Assembly (NCBI GenBank): GCA_035566435.1
Contig: DATMRF010000130.1
Span: forward strand, 1 to 64,000
Reading direction: 5' to 3'
Length of the DNA stretch: 64,000 nucleotides
Origin: DATMRF01 sp035566435
Lineage (GTDB): Bacteria; Verrucomicrobiota; Verrucomicrobiia; Limisphaerales; UBA8199
In this document: positions 17,801 to 26,700 of the stretch, in pieces
How the letters are laid out: the number at the start of each line of letters is the position of its first letter
Numbering within the stretch: the stretch's first letter is position 1
Position numbers and translations under genes: made by a program
Notes under the pieces: generated by a model
What the model saw: the letters and a program-made list of their open reading frames with translations, nothing else
What the model was told of the DNA's origin: nothing
Database searches by the model: none

Positions 17801-19777
17801 AACACGACGCCTTTCGCCCAAGGCGCGACCGTCGGCGGCTCGGGTTCGCCTGGTGGTATTCTTTCTGTTTCCGCCAATGGCACCAACGCCAGCAGCGGAA
17901 TCCTTTGGGCGGTGGTCAATACAAGTGCGGACGCCAACCAGGCTGTCGTGCCCGGCACGCTGCACGCCTACAACGCCCAGAATGTCAGCTCCGAACTCTG
18001 GAACTCCGATTTGGTGGCGCGCGATTCACTGGGCAACCTGGCCAAGTTCGTCCCGCCGACGGTGGCCAACGGCAAAGTCTACATGGCAACCTTTTCCGGG
18101 AAGGTGAACGTTTACGGCCTTAAAGCTTCGACCGGCCCGGCTCAGCTTTCCCTCAGCCCCAGCAGCTTGAGTTTTGGCGCCGTGATCACGGGCCAAACAA
18201 ACACGCAGAGTTTTCAGGTCGTGAATACGGGCGGCCTCACCTTGACCGGCACGGTCGGGACGACGGCGCCTTTCCGGATTAGCGGCGGCAGCCCATTTAG
18301 TCTCACCACGAGCCAAACGGGGCTGGTGCAAGTTGCGTTCAGCCCCGGGAGCGCCGGGAATTTCAGTAATGTCGTTACCTTCACGAGCAACGGTAGCAAC
18401 AGTACCAACGCCGTGACTGGGACGGGCGTGGCGCCAGCACAATTGCGCGTCTCGCCTTCGAGCCTGAGCTTCGGGGCGCTGCTGGTGGGCGCTAACTCGC
18501 AGCTTAGCTTTACGTTGACCAATTCGGGCGGCGTGACGTTGAGCAACGGCGTGGCCACGGTTTCAAGCGGGCCTTTCACAGTTCTATCCGGAACGCCCTT
18601 TACGCTGCCGGCGTTCGGTGCGACCAACCTGACGATTCGGTTTGCGCCACCCAATTCTGGAAGTTTCAGCAACGCGGTGGTGATCACCAGCAGCGGCGGA
18701 AACAGCACCAATGCCGTGACCGGCTCGGCGGTGACGCCGGCGCAACTGGCTGTCTCGCCTCCGAGCCTGGGCTTCGGTACGCTGCTGGTTGGCGCGAATG
18801 CACAGCTCAGCTTCACGGTGACGAATTCGGGGGGTGTAACTTTAAGCAACGGCGTGGCCACAGTTTCCGCAGGGCCCTTCAGTATTCTGTCGGGGACGCC
18901 TTTTACGCTGCCGGCGTTTGGAACGACCAATCTGACGATTCGGTTTGCGCCGATCAGTTCTGGAAGTTTCAGCAACGCGGTGGTGGTCACTAGTAGCGGC
19001 GGAAACAGCACCAATGCCGTAACCGGCTCGGCGGTGACGCCGGCGCAACTGACTGTCTCGCCTCCGAGCCTGAGCTTCGGAGCGCTCGTGGTTGGCGCTA
19101 ACTCGCAGCTTGGCTTTACGTTGACCAATTCGGGCGGCGTGACGTTGAGCAACGGCGTGGCTACGGTTTCCGCAGGGCCCTTCAGTATTCTGTCGGGGAC
19201 GCCTTTTACGCTGCCGGCGTTTGGAACGACGAACCTGACGATTCGGTTTGCGCCCACCAATTCTGGAAGTTTCAGCAATCTGGTTGTGATCACCAGCGAC
19301 GGAGGGAACAGCACCAATGCGCTGATCGGCACCGGTGCGGCGGTGCCGGTGGCCGATTTCACCGGCAGCCCGACCATCGGCACGTGGCCTTTGGCGGTTT
19401 TGTTTACCGATAGTTCCACCGGAACGATCACCAATCGCTCCTGGGACTTTGGGGATAACACCTCCACCAACACAACCTTGACTTCTTTCACTCACTCCTA
19501 TGCGGGGGTCGGAACCAATACCGTGAGCCTGACCGTCATTGGCCCGGTCGGCACAAACACCTTGACCCGGGCCGGCTATATTGTCGTAACGAATCTCGGA
19601 CCGGTAACCCTGGTTATTCAGCCCTCAGGAAATCAACTGCAGCTAACCTGGCCGGCAGGAACTCTCCAATCGGCCCTTGTGGTGACCGGCCCTTATACGA
19701 ACGTGACGAACGCGAGTTCGCCGTTCATGATTTCGCCCTCCAACTCTACTCAGTTCTTCCGAATTAGAGTACGATAG
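14879..19777 (+). CDS. Giant secreted beta-propeller/choice-of-anchor/PKD protein
   Basis: 1632 residues. A hydrophobic signal-like segment (WIWVLAAALGCGPLAGFG) is at residues ~29-46. Then come a lectin/LamG-like region (~50-275), an Ig-like stretch (~280-360), two fibronectin-III-like repeats (~365-565), a quinoprotein-like beta-propeller (~580-1080), four choice-of-anchor D (ASH-like) domains (~1085-1480), a PKD domain (~1485-1570, SWDFGDNTSTN) and a short C-terminal domain ending FFRIRVR. Three of the anchor domains are encoded by nearly identical 303-base repeats. Probably exported to the cell surface; ligand unknown. The start codon is uncertain because the N-terminus before the hydrophobic segment is unusually long. 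Confidence 0.8.
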   Translation: MLENPGPSFFWQSQPPRSACCGRKPWRHWIWVLAAALGCGPLAGFGQTVFLDFNTVGEYTSNFNPWNDNGGANGGNYSFMESTSAGVNGGGGVSVFQSSDTTATYNQGSWDFSTSGAAITISVMVKANGQISGNKAQLGILNSDTNGLNGNAGVTFETFRVIPTAAGIWSLREQYRTAGANVETVINNVNVVAGRWYKFAVSLTNTSGASGSYSAGCAIYDYGTDGLTPGTNIVTINTATNHTGQTDVTVPTMWPALRAFQNGGIDAWDNFLVYTPASPPVITQALTNTGVATGQTATFGVLADGPGTISFAWYTNGTLVAGASGANYMTPPVDASYANIMVVASNGNGSATNSATISTFVPSFASVTNQPASNIQTTSATLNGQVLDTGGATPTITLFYGTTDGGTNPAAWSSSAALGPQTGAFSQNVTGLMPNTGYQFTARAVNSMGTSWAVPSAGFSTLAITPASVTNLPATSVQTDTATLNEQVLATGNEAPSVTLYYGATDGGTAPGAWAQSVSVGIQSGLFSQTVTGLSTNTTYFFTAEAVNSAGPSWAVPSATFTTLTTNTPLPPSAAVLTQHNDNDRSGENLQETLLSTNNVNTNQFGLLVARPVDDQVYAQPLIITNVSIAGLGAHNLLIVATVNDSIYAYDADDATRIAPYWTNSFINPPNIVAPNNADESAIGACGGGYQDFSGKFGIVGTPVIDPVSGTLYVLVRTKEFGTSFVQRLHALSVATGLDRSNSPVVITATFPGTGAGSSGGMVSFDPLRNNQRPALTLVNGVAYISWSSHCDNGPYHGWVIGYNASTLQQVAVYNATPNGSEAGIWMSGQGPCADASGNIYVTTGNGSVDSTDYGESFLKLAPTNSGTMMNTASFFIPTNWSNLNGGDVDLGSGGLLLIPGTSLAISGGKQSILYLVNRDSMGGINSGLQQLSLNAGQIHGGPVWWVGPNGSFMYVWADSGAHLVQYRFTGGTFNTTPFAQGATVGGSGSPGGILSVSANGTNASSGILWAVVNTSADANQAVVPGTLHAYNAQNVSSELWNSDLVARDSLGNLAKFVPPTVANGKVYMATFSGKVNVYGLKASTGPAQLSLSPSSLSFGAVITGQTNTQSFQVVNTGGLTLTGTVGTTAPFRISGGSPFSLTTSQTGLVQVAFSPGSAGNFSNVVTFTSNGSNSTNAVTGTGVAPAQLRVSPSSLSFGALLVGANSQLSFTLTNSGGVTLSNGVATVSSGPFTVLSGTPFTLPAFGATNLTIRFAPPNSGSFSNAVVITSSGGNSTNAVTGSAVTPAQLAVSPPSLGFGTLLVGANAQLSFTVTNSGGVTLSNGVATVSAGPFSILSGTPFTLPAFGTTNLTIRFAPISSGSFSNAVVVTSSGGNSTNAVTGSAVTPAQLTVSPPSLSFGALVVGANSQLGFTLTNSGGVTLSNGVATVSAGPFSILSGTPFTLPAFGTTNLTIRFAPTNSGSFSNLVVITSDGGNSTNALIGTGAAVPVADFTGSPTIGTWPLAVLFTDSSTGTITNRSWDFGDNTSTNTTLTSFTHSYAGVGTNTVSLTVIGPVGTNTLTRAGYIVVTNLGPVTLVIQPSGNQLQLTWPAGTLQSALVVTGPYTNVTNASSPFMISPSNSTQFFRIRVR
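18431..19340 (+). repeat. Three near-identical 303-base coding repeats
   Basis: Units begin near 18437, 18740 and 19043 and each encodes one choice-of-anchor D domain starting PAQL-VSPPSLSFG. Long stretches are identical at DNA level, for example the segment coding SGTPFTLPAFGTTNLTIRFAP. A diverged fourth copy precedes them at about 18130-18430. Confidence 0.85.
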
Positions 19778-19919
19778 CATGCGGAAGCACAGTTCTGCGT
19801 TCATGGTTTGGAAAGCGATTGGAGCAGGGTCCGGTCCTGGCGAACCTTGGGTAACATTCAGTGTTGAACCGCATGGTGTTCACCACCGGCTGAGCTTAGA
19901 GAGTAAGAATCGCACTAAT

Positions 19920-20085
19920 ATAACAACCCTTGCTCGGAGCCAAGGCTTGCCCGGCTCATGCAGCGGGCCATTGCTTCAGCCCGGGACCGCACGCGCAGCT
20001 TTTCATAAAATGTGGCGAATGTGAGTGTTGACGGTCCCGACTCCCATTGAGCGCGGTCGTTCGGCCAAGTGGCGATCGGCAATAG
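19920..20085 (-). pseudogene. Remnant of a LuxR/NarL-type HTH domain
   Basis: Read on the minus strand, about 20085 to 20010 gives a DNA-binding helix ending GVGTVNTHIRHI. A one-base shift near 20010 then gives YEKLRVRSRAEAMARCMSRA, the usual end of a NarL-family output domain. In the uncorrected frame a TGA interrupts it (TTTTATGAAAAG). No receiver domain is present upstream of it, since the WD40 gene occupies that DNA. So this is a frameshifted fragment of a response regulator gene. Confidence 0.6.
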
Positions 20086-20119
20086 TGTGAACTTTTCGAA
20101 ACTCGGCGGTCGGGCGAGT

Positions 20120-21160
20120 ATGAACTCAAAGTCACGGCGTATCGTGGTGAAGCGAAGTATGCGAACTTTGTCAGTTATCGTGTCAGTCTGTGCCGCCTTG
20201 GCAGTTTACGGCGCTGACGGACCGAAGCCCCTGCCCGCGGCACGCGTATGGGATTTCTCACCGAACGGGCCGATCGCATTTTCGCCGGATGGCACGGATT
20301 TGCTCACGGTGGGCGGGGAGAATGTGCTCCAACTCCGCAAGGTCCCATCGGGTGAACTGGACAGGACGATTGGGGATGCAGGAACGGTCATTCGATCCGT
20401 GGCGATATCTCCGAACCAAAGGCTGATAGCCAGCGGGGGTTCGGATGCGATGGTGCGCTTATGGGACTTCCAGGGCGGACGGGAGAGCAGGATTCAGAAA
20501 GGCCATACGGCCGTGATCCAGTGCATTGCTTTTTCGCCTGACGGCAAGGAGTTGGCCAGCGGGAGCTCCGACGAGACGGCCCGCATTTGGGACGTGAAAA
20601 GCGGCCGCACCGAGCTGACGTTTTATCAACCGGGCAAGATAGCGGGCGCACGGCCAAGCGAGGGAATTCCGGGAATGGTGTTCGCGGTCGCCTTTTCTCC
20701 GGATGGCACCCTGCTCGCCAGCGGCGGGGGAGACGGAGCAGGCGAATATGGAGAGTTGGTCCTGTGGGACCTGAAGCGTAATCGTCTGCGCCAAAGTCTG
20801 CTGGGAGCCAGCGAGCAACAAGTGTGGGCCGTAGCCTTCACGCCGGACGGAAAGCGGCTTGTGAGCGGTCAGGTTAACGGGAAAGTGAAGGTGTTCGACG
20901 TGGCGAGCGGAGCCAGTGCGGGTGAGATGGACGCCGGGGAGAGTTTAAGAGCGATTGCCATTTCTCCAGACGGCCGCATCCTGGCTACCGGCATACGTCA
21001 ATCCATCAAACTTTGGGACCTCGCGAAGAAAGCGCTAATACGGAGCTTGGAGTCGCCCAACGACTTCATGGTCGGCTCGCTCGCTTTCTCACCGGACGGG
21101 AAATGGCTTGCAAGCGAAGACCGCCGAGTGAGGCTGTGGGAGATTCCTGATAGGAAGTGA
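20120..21160 (+). CDS. Secreted WD40 beta-propeller protein
   Basis: 346 residues from the ATG giving MNSKSRRIVVKRSMRTL; a later ATG (20159) would give the tighter signal peptide MRTLSVIVSVCAALAVYGAD. About seven WD40 repeats follow, recognisable by SPDG-LLA-GG and WD dipeptides, for example IAFSPDGKELASGSSDETA with RIWDVKSG. Acts as a binding scaffold, probably outside the cytoplasm; no enzymatic domain. The 3' end is 31 bases before attC-like site 4, so it may itself be the cargo of a cassette. Confidence 0.75.
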   Translation: MNSKSRRIVVKRSMRTLSVIVSVCAALAVYGADGPKPLPAARVWDFSPNGPIAFSPDGTDLLTVGGENVLQLRKVPSGELDRTIGDAGTVIRSVAISPNQRLIASGGSDAMVRLWDFQGGRESRIQKGHTAVIQCIAFSPDGKELASGSSDETARIWDVKSGRTELTFYQPGKIAGARPSEGIPGMVFAVAFSPDGTLLASGGGDGAGEYGELVLWDLKRNRLRQSLLGASEQQVWAVAFTPDGKRLVSGQVNGKVKVFDVASGASAGEMDAGESLRAIAISPDGRILATGIRQSIKLWDLAKKALIRSLESPNDFMVGSLAFSPDGKWLASEDRRVRLWEIPDRK

Positions 21161-21191
21161 AAACAACAAACAGCACGCGGGTCAGACTGGA

Positions 21192-21292
21192 GCCGAACAA
21201 AACATTGAGCCAAGGGGAGGCAGCCGGTTCTGTCGGTGTGCATTCGTTAGTCGGTGGCGGCTGCCTCCCATGGCTCATGCTCGCCGTTAGCC
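21192..21292 (+). other. attC-like site 4
   Basis: R'' GCCGAAC (21192-21198) and R' GTTAGCC (21286-21292). Inner arms 21206-21226 and 21258-21277 pair nearly perfectly (TGAGCCA with TGGCTCA, then GGGAGGCAGCCG with CGGCTGCCTCCC). One extra base lies in the left arm, and unpaired 7-8 base spacers separate arms and R boxes. This is the most canonical of the five sites. The next ATG is 10 bases downstream. Confidence 0.72.
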
Positions 21293-21302
21293 CCTTGAAC
21301 CC

Positions 21303-21632
21303 ATGAGCGATTCCGAGCCCAAAACGACTCACCAAGGCCAACCGTCAAGGAGTGGGAGTCCTCCGGGTCCGCCTCAGAAGGCCTCTCCGAGCTCTGGCGA
21401 TAATCCGTCGGACGACAGATCGAAGATTCGCGCAGTTGTTCCCGAGGCCGTCCAGAACGACGTCATGTCCTATTTGAATCTGTTGTCGGGCGTCATTACA
21501 AACATTGAGCTGGGGGAGCATTCGTGGACGATCATAAGCGCAATTCTGCCAACCGGGTATTTACCGCGATTCAAGCAGTGGCTGCATGAGTTCAGCAAAG
21601 GCCAGGCCCAAATCGTTGAGGAACCGTCATGA
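21303..21632 (+). CDS. Small hypothetical protein in a cassette-like unit
   Basis: 109 residues. The N-terminal ~45 are polar, Pro/Ser-rich and probably disordered. The C-terminal ~60 could form helices and strands (VVPEAVQNDVMSYLNLLSGV, TIISAILPTGYLPRFKQWLH). No family recognised. It starts 10 bases after the R' box of attC-like site 4 and stops 7 bases before the R'' of site 5. Confidence 0.55.
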   Translation: MSDSEPKTTHQGQPSRSGSPPGPPQKASPSSGDNPSDDRSKIRAVVPEAVQNDVMSYLNLLSGVITNIELGEHSWTIISAILPTGYLPRFKQWLHEFSKGQAQIVEEPS

Positions 21633-21639
21633 GGGAAGG

Positions 21640-21725
21640 GACTAACGCAGTGGAGTGCATGCCGGGCGTCCGCTTCTATTTGCATTCGGACATCATCGGC
21701 CCGGCACCACTCACTGCGGTTGTCG
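21640..21725 (+). other. attC-like site 5, divergent subtype
   Basis: R'' GACTAAC (21640-21646) and R' GTTGTCG (21719-21725). Arms 21647-21667 and 21699-21717 pair as GCAGTG, an extra G, AGTG, then TGCCGGGC against GCCCGGCA-CCACT-CACTGC. It is 86 bases long. The stem sequence differs from sites 1-4, as expected if cassettes come from different sources. Confidence 0.5.
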
Positions 21726-21737
21726 GGTGAGTACACC

Positions 21738-22133
21738 ATGAATACTCAAGTCGAATTCCGGTCTGCCAAGTTCCCGCCGTACGAGGGCGAGGAAGAACAG
21801 ATCAATCCAGGTCTCTGGGGCAAACGCCTTGCCGAGTATTTGGTCCAGAAACTATCCGAGAAGGGAATCAAGACACAGGAGATCATAGCGGAGGACTGGG
21901 GTTGGTACATCCCCACGCAAAACGAAGGATTCAGGCTCGCCATTTGCTGCGGACACCAGAACGGCGACGACGATGAGTTCTTGTGCTTCACCGATCCCAG
22001 CACTCCCGTCGTGAGGAAATTCTTCAGGAAGATTGATGCCACCGCACAGCTCACGCGGCTTACGGAAGCAATGCAGCAGATTCTCGCTTCGGATCCGGAA
22101 ATCAGAGAGGTGATTTGGAAAGAGGCGGGATGA
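21738..22133 (+). CDS. Small acidic hypothetical protein, last cassette-like gene
   Basis: 131 residues. The ATG giving MNTQVEFRSAKFPPYEGEEEQ is 12 bases after R' of attC-like site 5; a longer in-frame start (21720) would lie inside the site. It has an alpha/beta look with KFPPYEGEEEQINPGLWGKR, an EDWGWYIP segment and a C-terminal helix, resembling small proteins often predicted in environmental gene cassettes. No function can be assigned. It ends 6 bases from the stop of the convergent cysteine desulfurase, and no attC follows. Confidence 0.65.
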   Translation: MNTQVEFRSAKFPPYEGEEEQINPGLWGKRLAEYLVQKLSEKGIKTQEIIAEDWGWYIPTQNEGFRLAICCGHQNGDDDEFLCFTDPSTPVVRKFFRKIDATAQLTRLTEAMQQILASDPEIREVIWKEAG

Positions 22134-22139
22134 AGGGCG

Positions 22140-23303
22140 TCACGCCGCCAGCGGCGCGTTTGCCCTCAGCTTCTCGATGATCGGCGGCAAATGCTTCAGC
22201 GTGTGGTCCACGTCGGCCTCTGTATTATAAATCCCCAGGCTGAGGCGCACGCTGGCGCGCGCCCGCGCCGCGCTGCAGCTCATCGCCAGCAAGACCGGCG
22301 ACGGGTCCAGCGAACCGGTTGTGCAGGCTGACCCGCTTGAGGCGCAGATCCCGGCCTGGTCGAGCAACATCAGAATTCCCTCCGCCTCCACCCCTTCAAA
22401 TGCAATGTTGGTCGTGTTGGGCAGGCGCGGTTCCGCGGCGCCGTTGCGAACGCTATGGGGAATGCTCGACAGAAGCCCGCGCTCCAGCTTGTCCCGCAAA
22501 GCGCGCACCCGGGTGTTTTCTTCCTCCAGCCGGGCGGCGGCCAACTCGGCCGCGCGGCCAAACGCGACGATCTGCGCCACGTTTTCCGTGCCGCCACGCC
22601 GCCCGCGCTCCTGGCCGCCCCCGATGATATACGGCTGAAATTTCGTCTGGCGCTTCACGTACAGCAGTCCGATTCCTTTCGGCGCGTGCAGCTTGTGGCC
22701 GGAGAGCGACAGGAAATCGACGCCCAACTGCTTCACGTCCATCTTGAGTTTGCCGGGGACCTGCACCGCGTCCGTATGACACAACACGCTTTTGCGCCGG
22801 CAAATCGCTGCGACTTCCTCAATGGGAAACAACATACCGGTCTCGTTGTTGGCCCACATCACCGAAACGATCGCGGTGTCCGGCCGGATCGCTTTTTCCA
22901 GTTCGTTCAGGTCGAGCGCGCCTTCGGGAGTGACCGGCAGGAACGTGACTTCGTAGCCCCGCTTTTGGAGGAAGTTGCAGAATTTAATCGTTGCGGAATG
23001 CTCGACCGCGGTGGTCAGGACGTGGCGTTTCTCCGGACGCGTCATGAGCGCGCTGTGGATGGCGGCGTTGTTGCTTTCGGTGCCGCAGCTGGTGAACACC
23101 AGCTCGCGTGGGTCGGCATTGACCAGCGCGGCGATTTTGGTTCTGGCCGCGTCGAGCGGCTCGGTGAGCTGGTGTCCGAAGAGATAAGCGCTGGAAGGGT
23201 TCCCCCAGTTCTCTGTCAAAAACGGCAGCATCGCCTCGACCACCTCGGGCGCAACCCGGGTGGTGGCATTGTTGTCAAGATACACAAACGCTGGCTGGCT
23301 CAT
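22140..23303 (-). CDS. Cysteine desulfurase (NifS/IscS type)
   Basis: 387 residues from the ATG giving MSQPAFVYLDNNATTRVAPEV; an ATG three codons upstream is possible. PLP-dependent release of sulfur from cysteine for Fe-S cluster and thiocofactor assembly. PLP lysine in LSLSGHKLHAPKGIG, PLP-contact histidine in LTTAVEHSA, catalytic cysteine in GICASSGSACTTGS. No iscU, iscR or thiI is adjacent, so its acceptor is unknown. Confidence 0.92.
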   Translation of the reverse strand: MSQPAFVYLDNNATTRVAPEVVEAMLPFLTENWGNPSSAYLFGHQLTEPLDAARTKIAALVNADPRELVFTSCGTESNNAAIHSALMTRPEKRHVLTTAVEHSATIKFCNFLQKRGYEVTFLPVTPEGALDLNELEKAIRPDTAIVSVMWANNETGMLFPIEEVAAICRRKSVLCHTDAVQVPGKLKMDVKQLGVDFLSLSGHKLHAPKGIGLLYVKRQTKFQPYIIGGGQERGRRGGTENVAQIVAFGRAAELAAARLEEENTRVRALRDKLERGLLSSIPHSVRNGAAEPRLPNTTNIAFEGVEAEGILMLLDQAGICASSGSACTTGSLDPSPVLLAMSCSAARARASVRLSLGIYNTEADVDHTLKHLPPIIEKLRANAPLAA

Positions 23304-23393
23304 CGCACCCATACAGAGCCTTTAATCTGCCAGCGTTGCGCGAAATTGCGAGCCTTGAGAGTTGATGGTCCGGAGGGAGGGCGGAACGGGGAC

Positions 23394-23470
23394 CAGTAAT
23401 CAGTAAGCAGTAAGCAGTAAGCAGTAAGCAGTAAGCAGTGGTCAGTGAGCAGTGGCCAGCGTTCAGTTAG
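23394..23470. repeat. Heptamer array, CAGTAAG, about 11 units
   Basis: Eleven 7-base units: five exact CAGTAAG copies flanked by variants (CAGTAAT, CAGTGGT, CAGTGAG, CAGTGGC, CAGCGTT, CAGTTAG). It lies between the divergent cysteine desulfurase and the RCC1-VWA gene. It resembles the heptanucleotide short tandem repeats described in cyanobacteria. Confidence 0.92.
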
Positions 23471-23732
23471 CTGCAAGCGGTCGTCCAGCATGGCGGTCCG
23501 AGAGGTGGTTTTTCTGGCGATTTTCTGTGAGATTAATCTTGTCAAGGTGGGGGTGGACAGAGCAGTCTCAAGCGTCCGGTCAACCCGGCGATAAGAACGG
23601 ATTCGGTATACTGGCGAGCAGGCTGGCACCATGGCCTTCGGCACGTGAGGACTGCGCTGGCCAGAGAAACGGAGTCTGATGGAATCGCGGCCGGCGTTTA
23701 GTGTGCCTTAGAACATCGCTATTTAAACTCAA

Positions 23733-26700
23733 ATGAACGTTCCGCAAAATCCCTCTCTCAAACGGCCTGGCGTCACATTGGCGCGCGGAGTCGCCATCGC
23801 TTTTTTGTTGAGCTCGCTGGCCACGACCCTGTGCACTGCCGCCGGCACTGTGGTCGGCTGGGGGGCCAACGACACGTTCCAGAGCACGGTCCCGCCAGGC
23901 ACCACGAATGTCATCGCCCTCGCCGGCGGGGCCTCCCACAGCGTCGCGCTCAAGGGCGACGGCACTGTTGTCGCCTGGGGATTTAATGTCTCCGGCCAGA
24001 CTAACGTGCCGGCCGGTCTGGCGAACGTCGCCGCCATCACCGCAGGTGCCGCTTACAGCCTGGCGCTGCAAAGCAACGGCACGCTCGTGACCTGGGGCGC
24101 GCTGGTCGCGCCGCCGGCAGCCGCCAGCAACGTCGTCGCCATCGCCGGTGGCTGGTACAACGCGCTCGCGCTCAGGAGCGACGCCACTGTTGTTTCCTGG
24201 GGCTCAACAAACCCTGTGCCCCCCTGGCTCACGAACGTGACCGCCATCGCCGCCGGAAACGGCCAGAGCCTCGCCCTTCTCAACGACAGCACTGTTGTCG
24301 CCTGGGGCGACAATACCTACGGCAAGACCAATGTGCCCTCCAGCCTGAGCAATGTGGTGGCGATCGCGGCCGGCGCGGACCATTGCCTGGCGTTGCGGCG
24401 CGACGGAACGGTTGTCGCCTGGGGCCGCAACAATGCGGGCCAGGCAACGGTGCCGCCAAACCTGGCCAATATCGTCGCCGTCAAGGGAGGAGCCCTGCAC
24501 ACGCTGGTGCTGAAGTCCGACGGCACCATGCTCGCCTGGGGCGACAATACTTACGGCCAAACCAATACCACGGCCGGCGATGCCGGCTTTATAGGCATCG
24601 CTGCGGGTGGTTATCACAACCTCGCTATCAAGGGCGACGGCACCCCGTTCATCCTCCTGCAGCCGGCAAGCCAGAGCGTACTCATCAGCAAGAGCACCAC
24701 CTTGCAGGTAGTGGCCAACGGCGCCCAGCCCCTCACTTATCAATGGCTGCATTACAGCACCAATCTCCCAAGTGCGACGAACACCACCCTCGCTTTGAAC
24801 AACGTCCAGGCTAAAGATGGCGGTCCCTACGTCGTGCTCGTTGCCAATACGTTCGGCCAGGCGATCAGCGCCACCGCCATCGTCAACGCGGTCGGTGGCA
24901 TTCCGGTGGTCGTTACCCCGCCGCAGGACGAAACCACGATTTGTGGGGATGGCGCCTCTTTCACTGCCTCGGTCGGTGGTACAACCCCGTTGAGTTATCA
25001 ATGGTCATTTCAAGGTACGAACCTGGCCGGCGCAACCCGTACCACCCTCACATTGACCAACGTCAACCTCACTCAAGCCGGCCCGTACACGCTGACTATT
25101 ACCAACGCCTTCGGGTCCGTCAGCACCTCCGCTAACCTGACCGTCACCGTTCAGCCTCCCTCTATCACCAGCCCGCTGAACGCTTCGGGCGCGCAAGGCG
25201 CGGCTTTCACCTACACCATCCGGGGGCTTCACTCCCCGTCTTCCTTCGGCGCAATGTTCTTGCCGTCCGGACTCACCCTCAATCCTGCCACCGGCCTCAT
25301 TTCCGGCATCCCTGCCGAAAACGGCATGTTCGCCGTCGTCCTCATTGCGGCCAATGCTTGCAGCTCCGATTATGAGACCTTGACGTTGACCATTGCCCCG
25401 GCTTTGCCGGTCATCACCAGCCCGGCGACGGCCACTGGTACTGGCGGCCAGCCGTTTAGTTACCAGATTACCGCTACTGGTTCACCGTACGTCTTTGGCG
25501 CCGTGAATCTCCCCGTGGGTCTGGTGGTTAATTCGGCCTCGGGCCTGATTTCCGGCGCCCCTACTTATGCGGGCACCTTCACCTCAACCATCTGGGCCAG
25601 TAATGTCTGGGGCATGGGCTCCGCGACCCTCACAATTACCGTCGCGAACGCCATTCTCAACAACCTGAATATCGGCACTGTGACCTACAATTACTCCGCG
25701 CCCTACCTCCTGGACTTTCAGTTTTCGCTCTTCACCCTCACAGACCCGAACAGTCCTGGTTCCGGCAACGGCGTCGTGATCGATCCCAGGCTGCTCTCAG
25801 CGACCTGCTTCGAAGACGGCGTTCCGATCAGCGACGAGACCGACTCCCTGCTCGTCCAGGGCAACACGAGGCTGCTCAAAGTGTACCTCGTGCTTGATTT
25901 CAGCGAGAGTATTGCCTCGCTTGCCAACGGGGACTCGAACAGCAATGGGATCTCTGACGCGGTGGATTTCATGGTTGCGGGCGCGCAGGATTTCGTAAAC
26001 CAGCAAAGCGTCGATACCCAAATCGGCGTTTACGAGTTCCACCGCGACGATATGGACCCGTCGAACGTGGTTTCGCTGACCACAGACAAAGTCGCGCTGG
26101 ATAGCGCCATCGGCGGCATTTGGACGAATATCGTCCAGGGCTTCAGCTCCGGCTCCCGCTGCTGGGATGCCGCCTACGCCGCCGTCACCAATCTGGGCAA
26201 GGCCAATCCCGACGAGCAACATTTCGTCGTGATGATCTCCGACGGCAACGATCAGTCCAGCGTGATAACGCTCTCGAACGTCGTCGCCGCTGCGACCAAT
26301 GCCAATATCAAAGTGTACTCCGTTGGCTTCGGCAAGGATTTGAACGCTGCGAATCTGCGGTTCCTGTCCAGCCAGACCCTGGGCCAGTACTACACGGCCA
26401 CCAATCCTGCCGACCTCGCGACCCAGTTCGCCCAGATCGCCAAAGACACCAAGGGCCAATACATCCTGCGTTGGGCCACCCTCAAACGCTCCGCCACTCC
26501 GTTCCAGCCCTCGTTCCAGATCAGTTACCAGGGTTTGACGGCGTTTTCGCCAACCAACACTGTGTTCCAGGACACGAACAATCCGATCATCAATACCAAC
26601 ACCACACCGCCCACCACTAATTACAACAACATCAGCAATATTATCATCGCGCCTTACTCGCCGATCCCCAACGCCGGACCCGTGACGCTGGGCGCGCTGC

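Noticed and set aside
20059..20065. GTTCGGC as an R' box opening the WD40 cassette
   Set aside because: No matching R'' or inner arms upstream; the bases belong to the LuxR remnant.
22455..23399. 314-residue open frame opposite the cysteine desulfurase
   Set aside because: Antisense shadow; it runs into the heptamer array and matches no family.
23394..23470. CRISPR array
   Set aside because: Units are 7 bases and contiguous, with no spacers and no cas genes.
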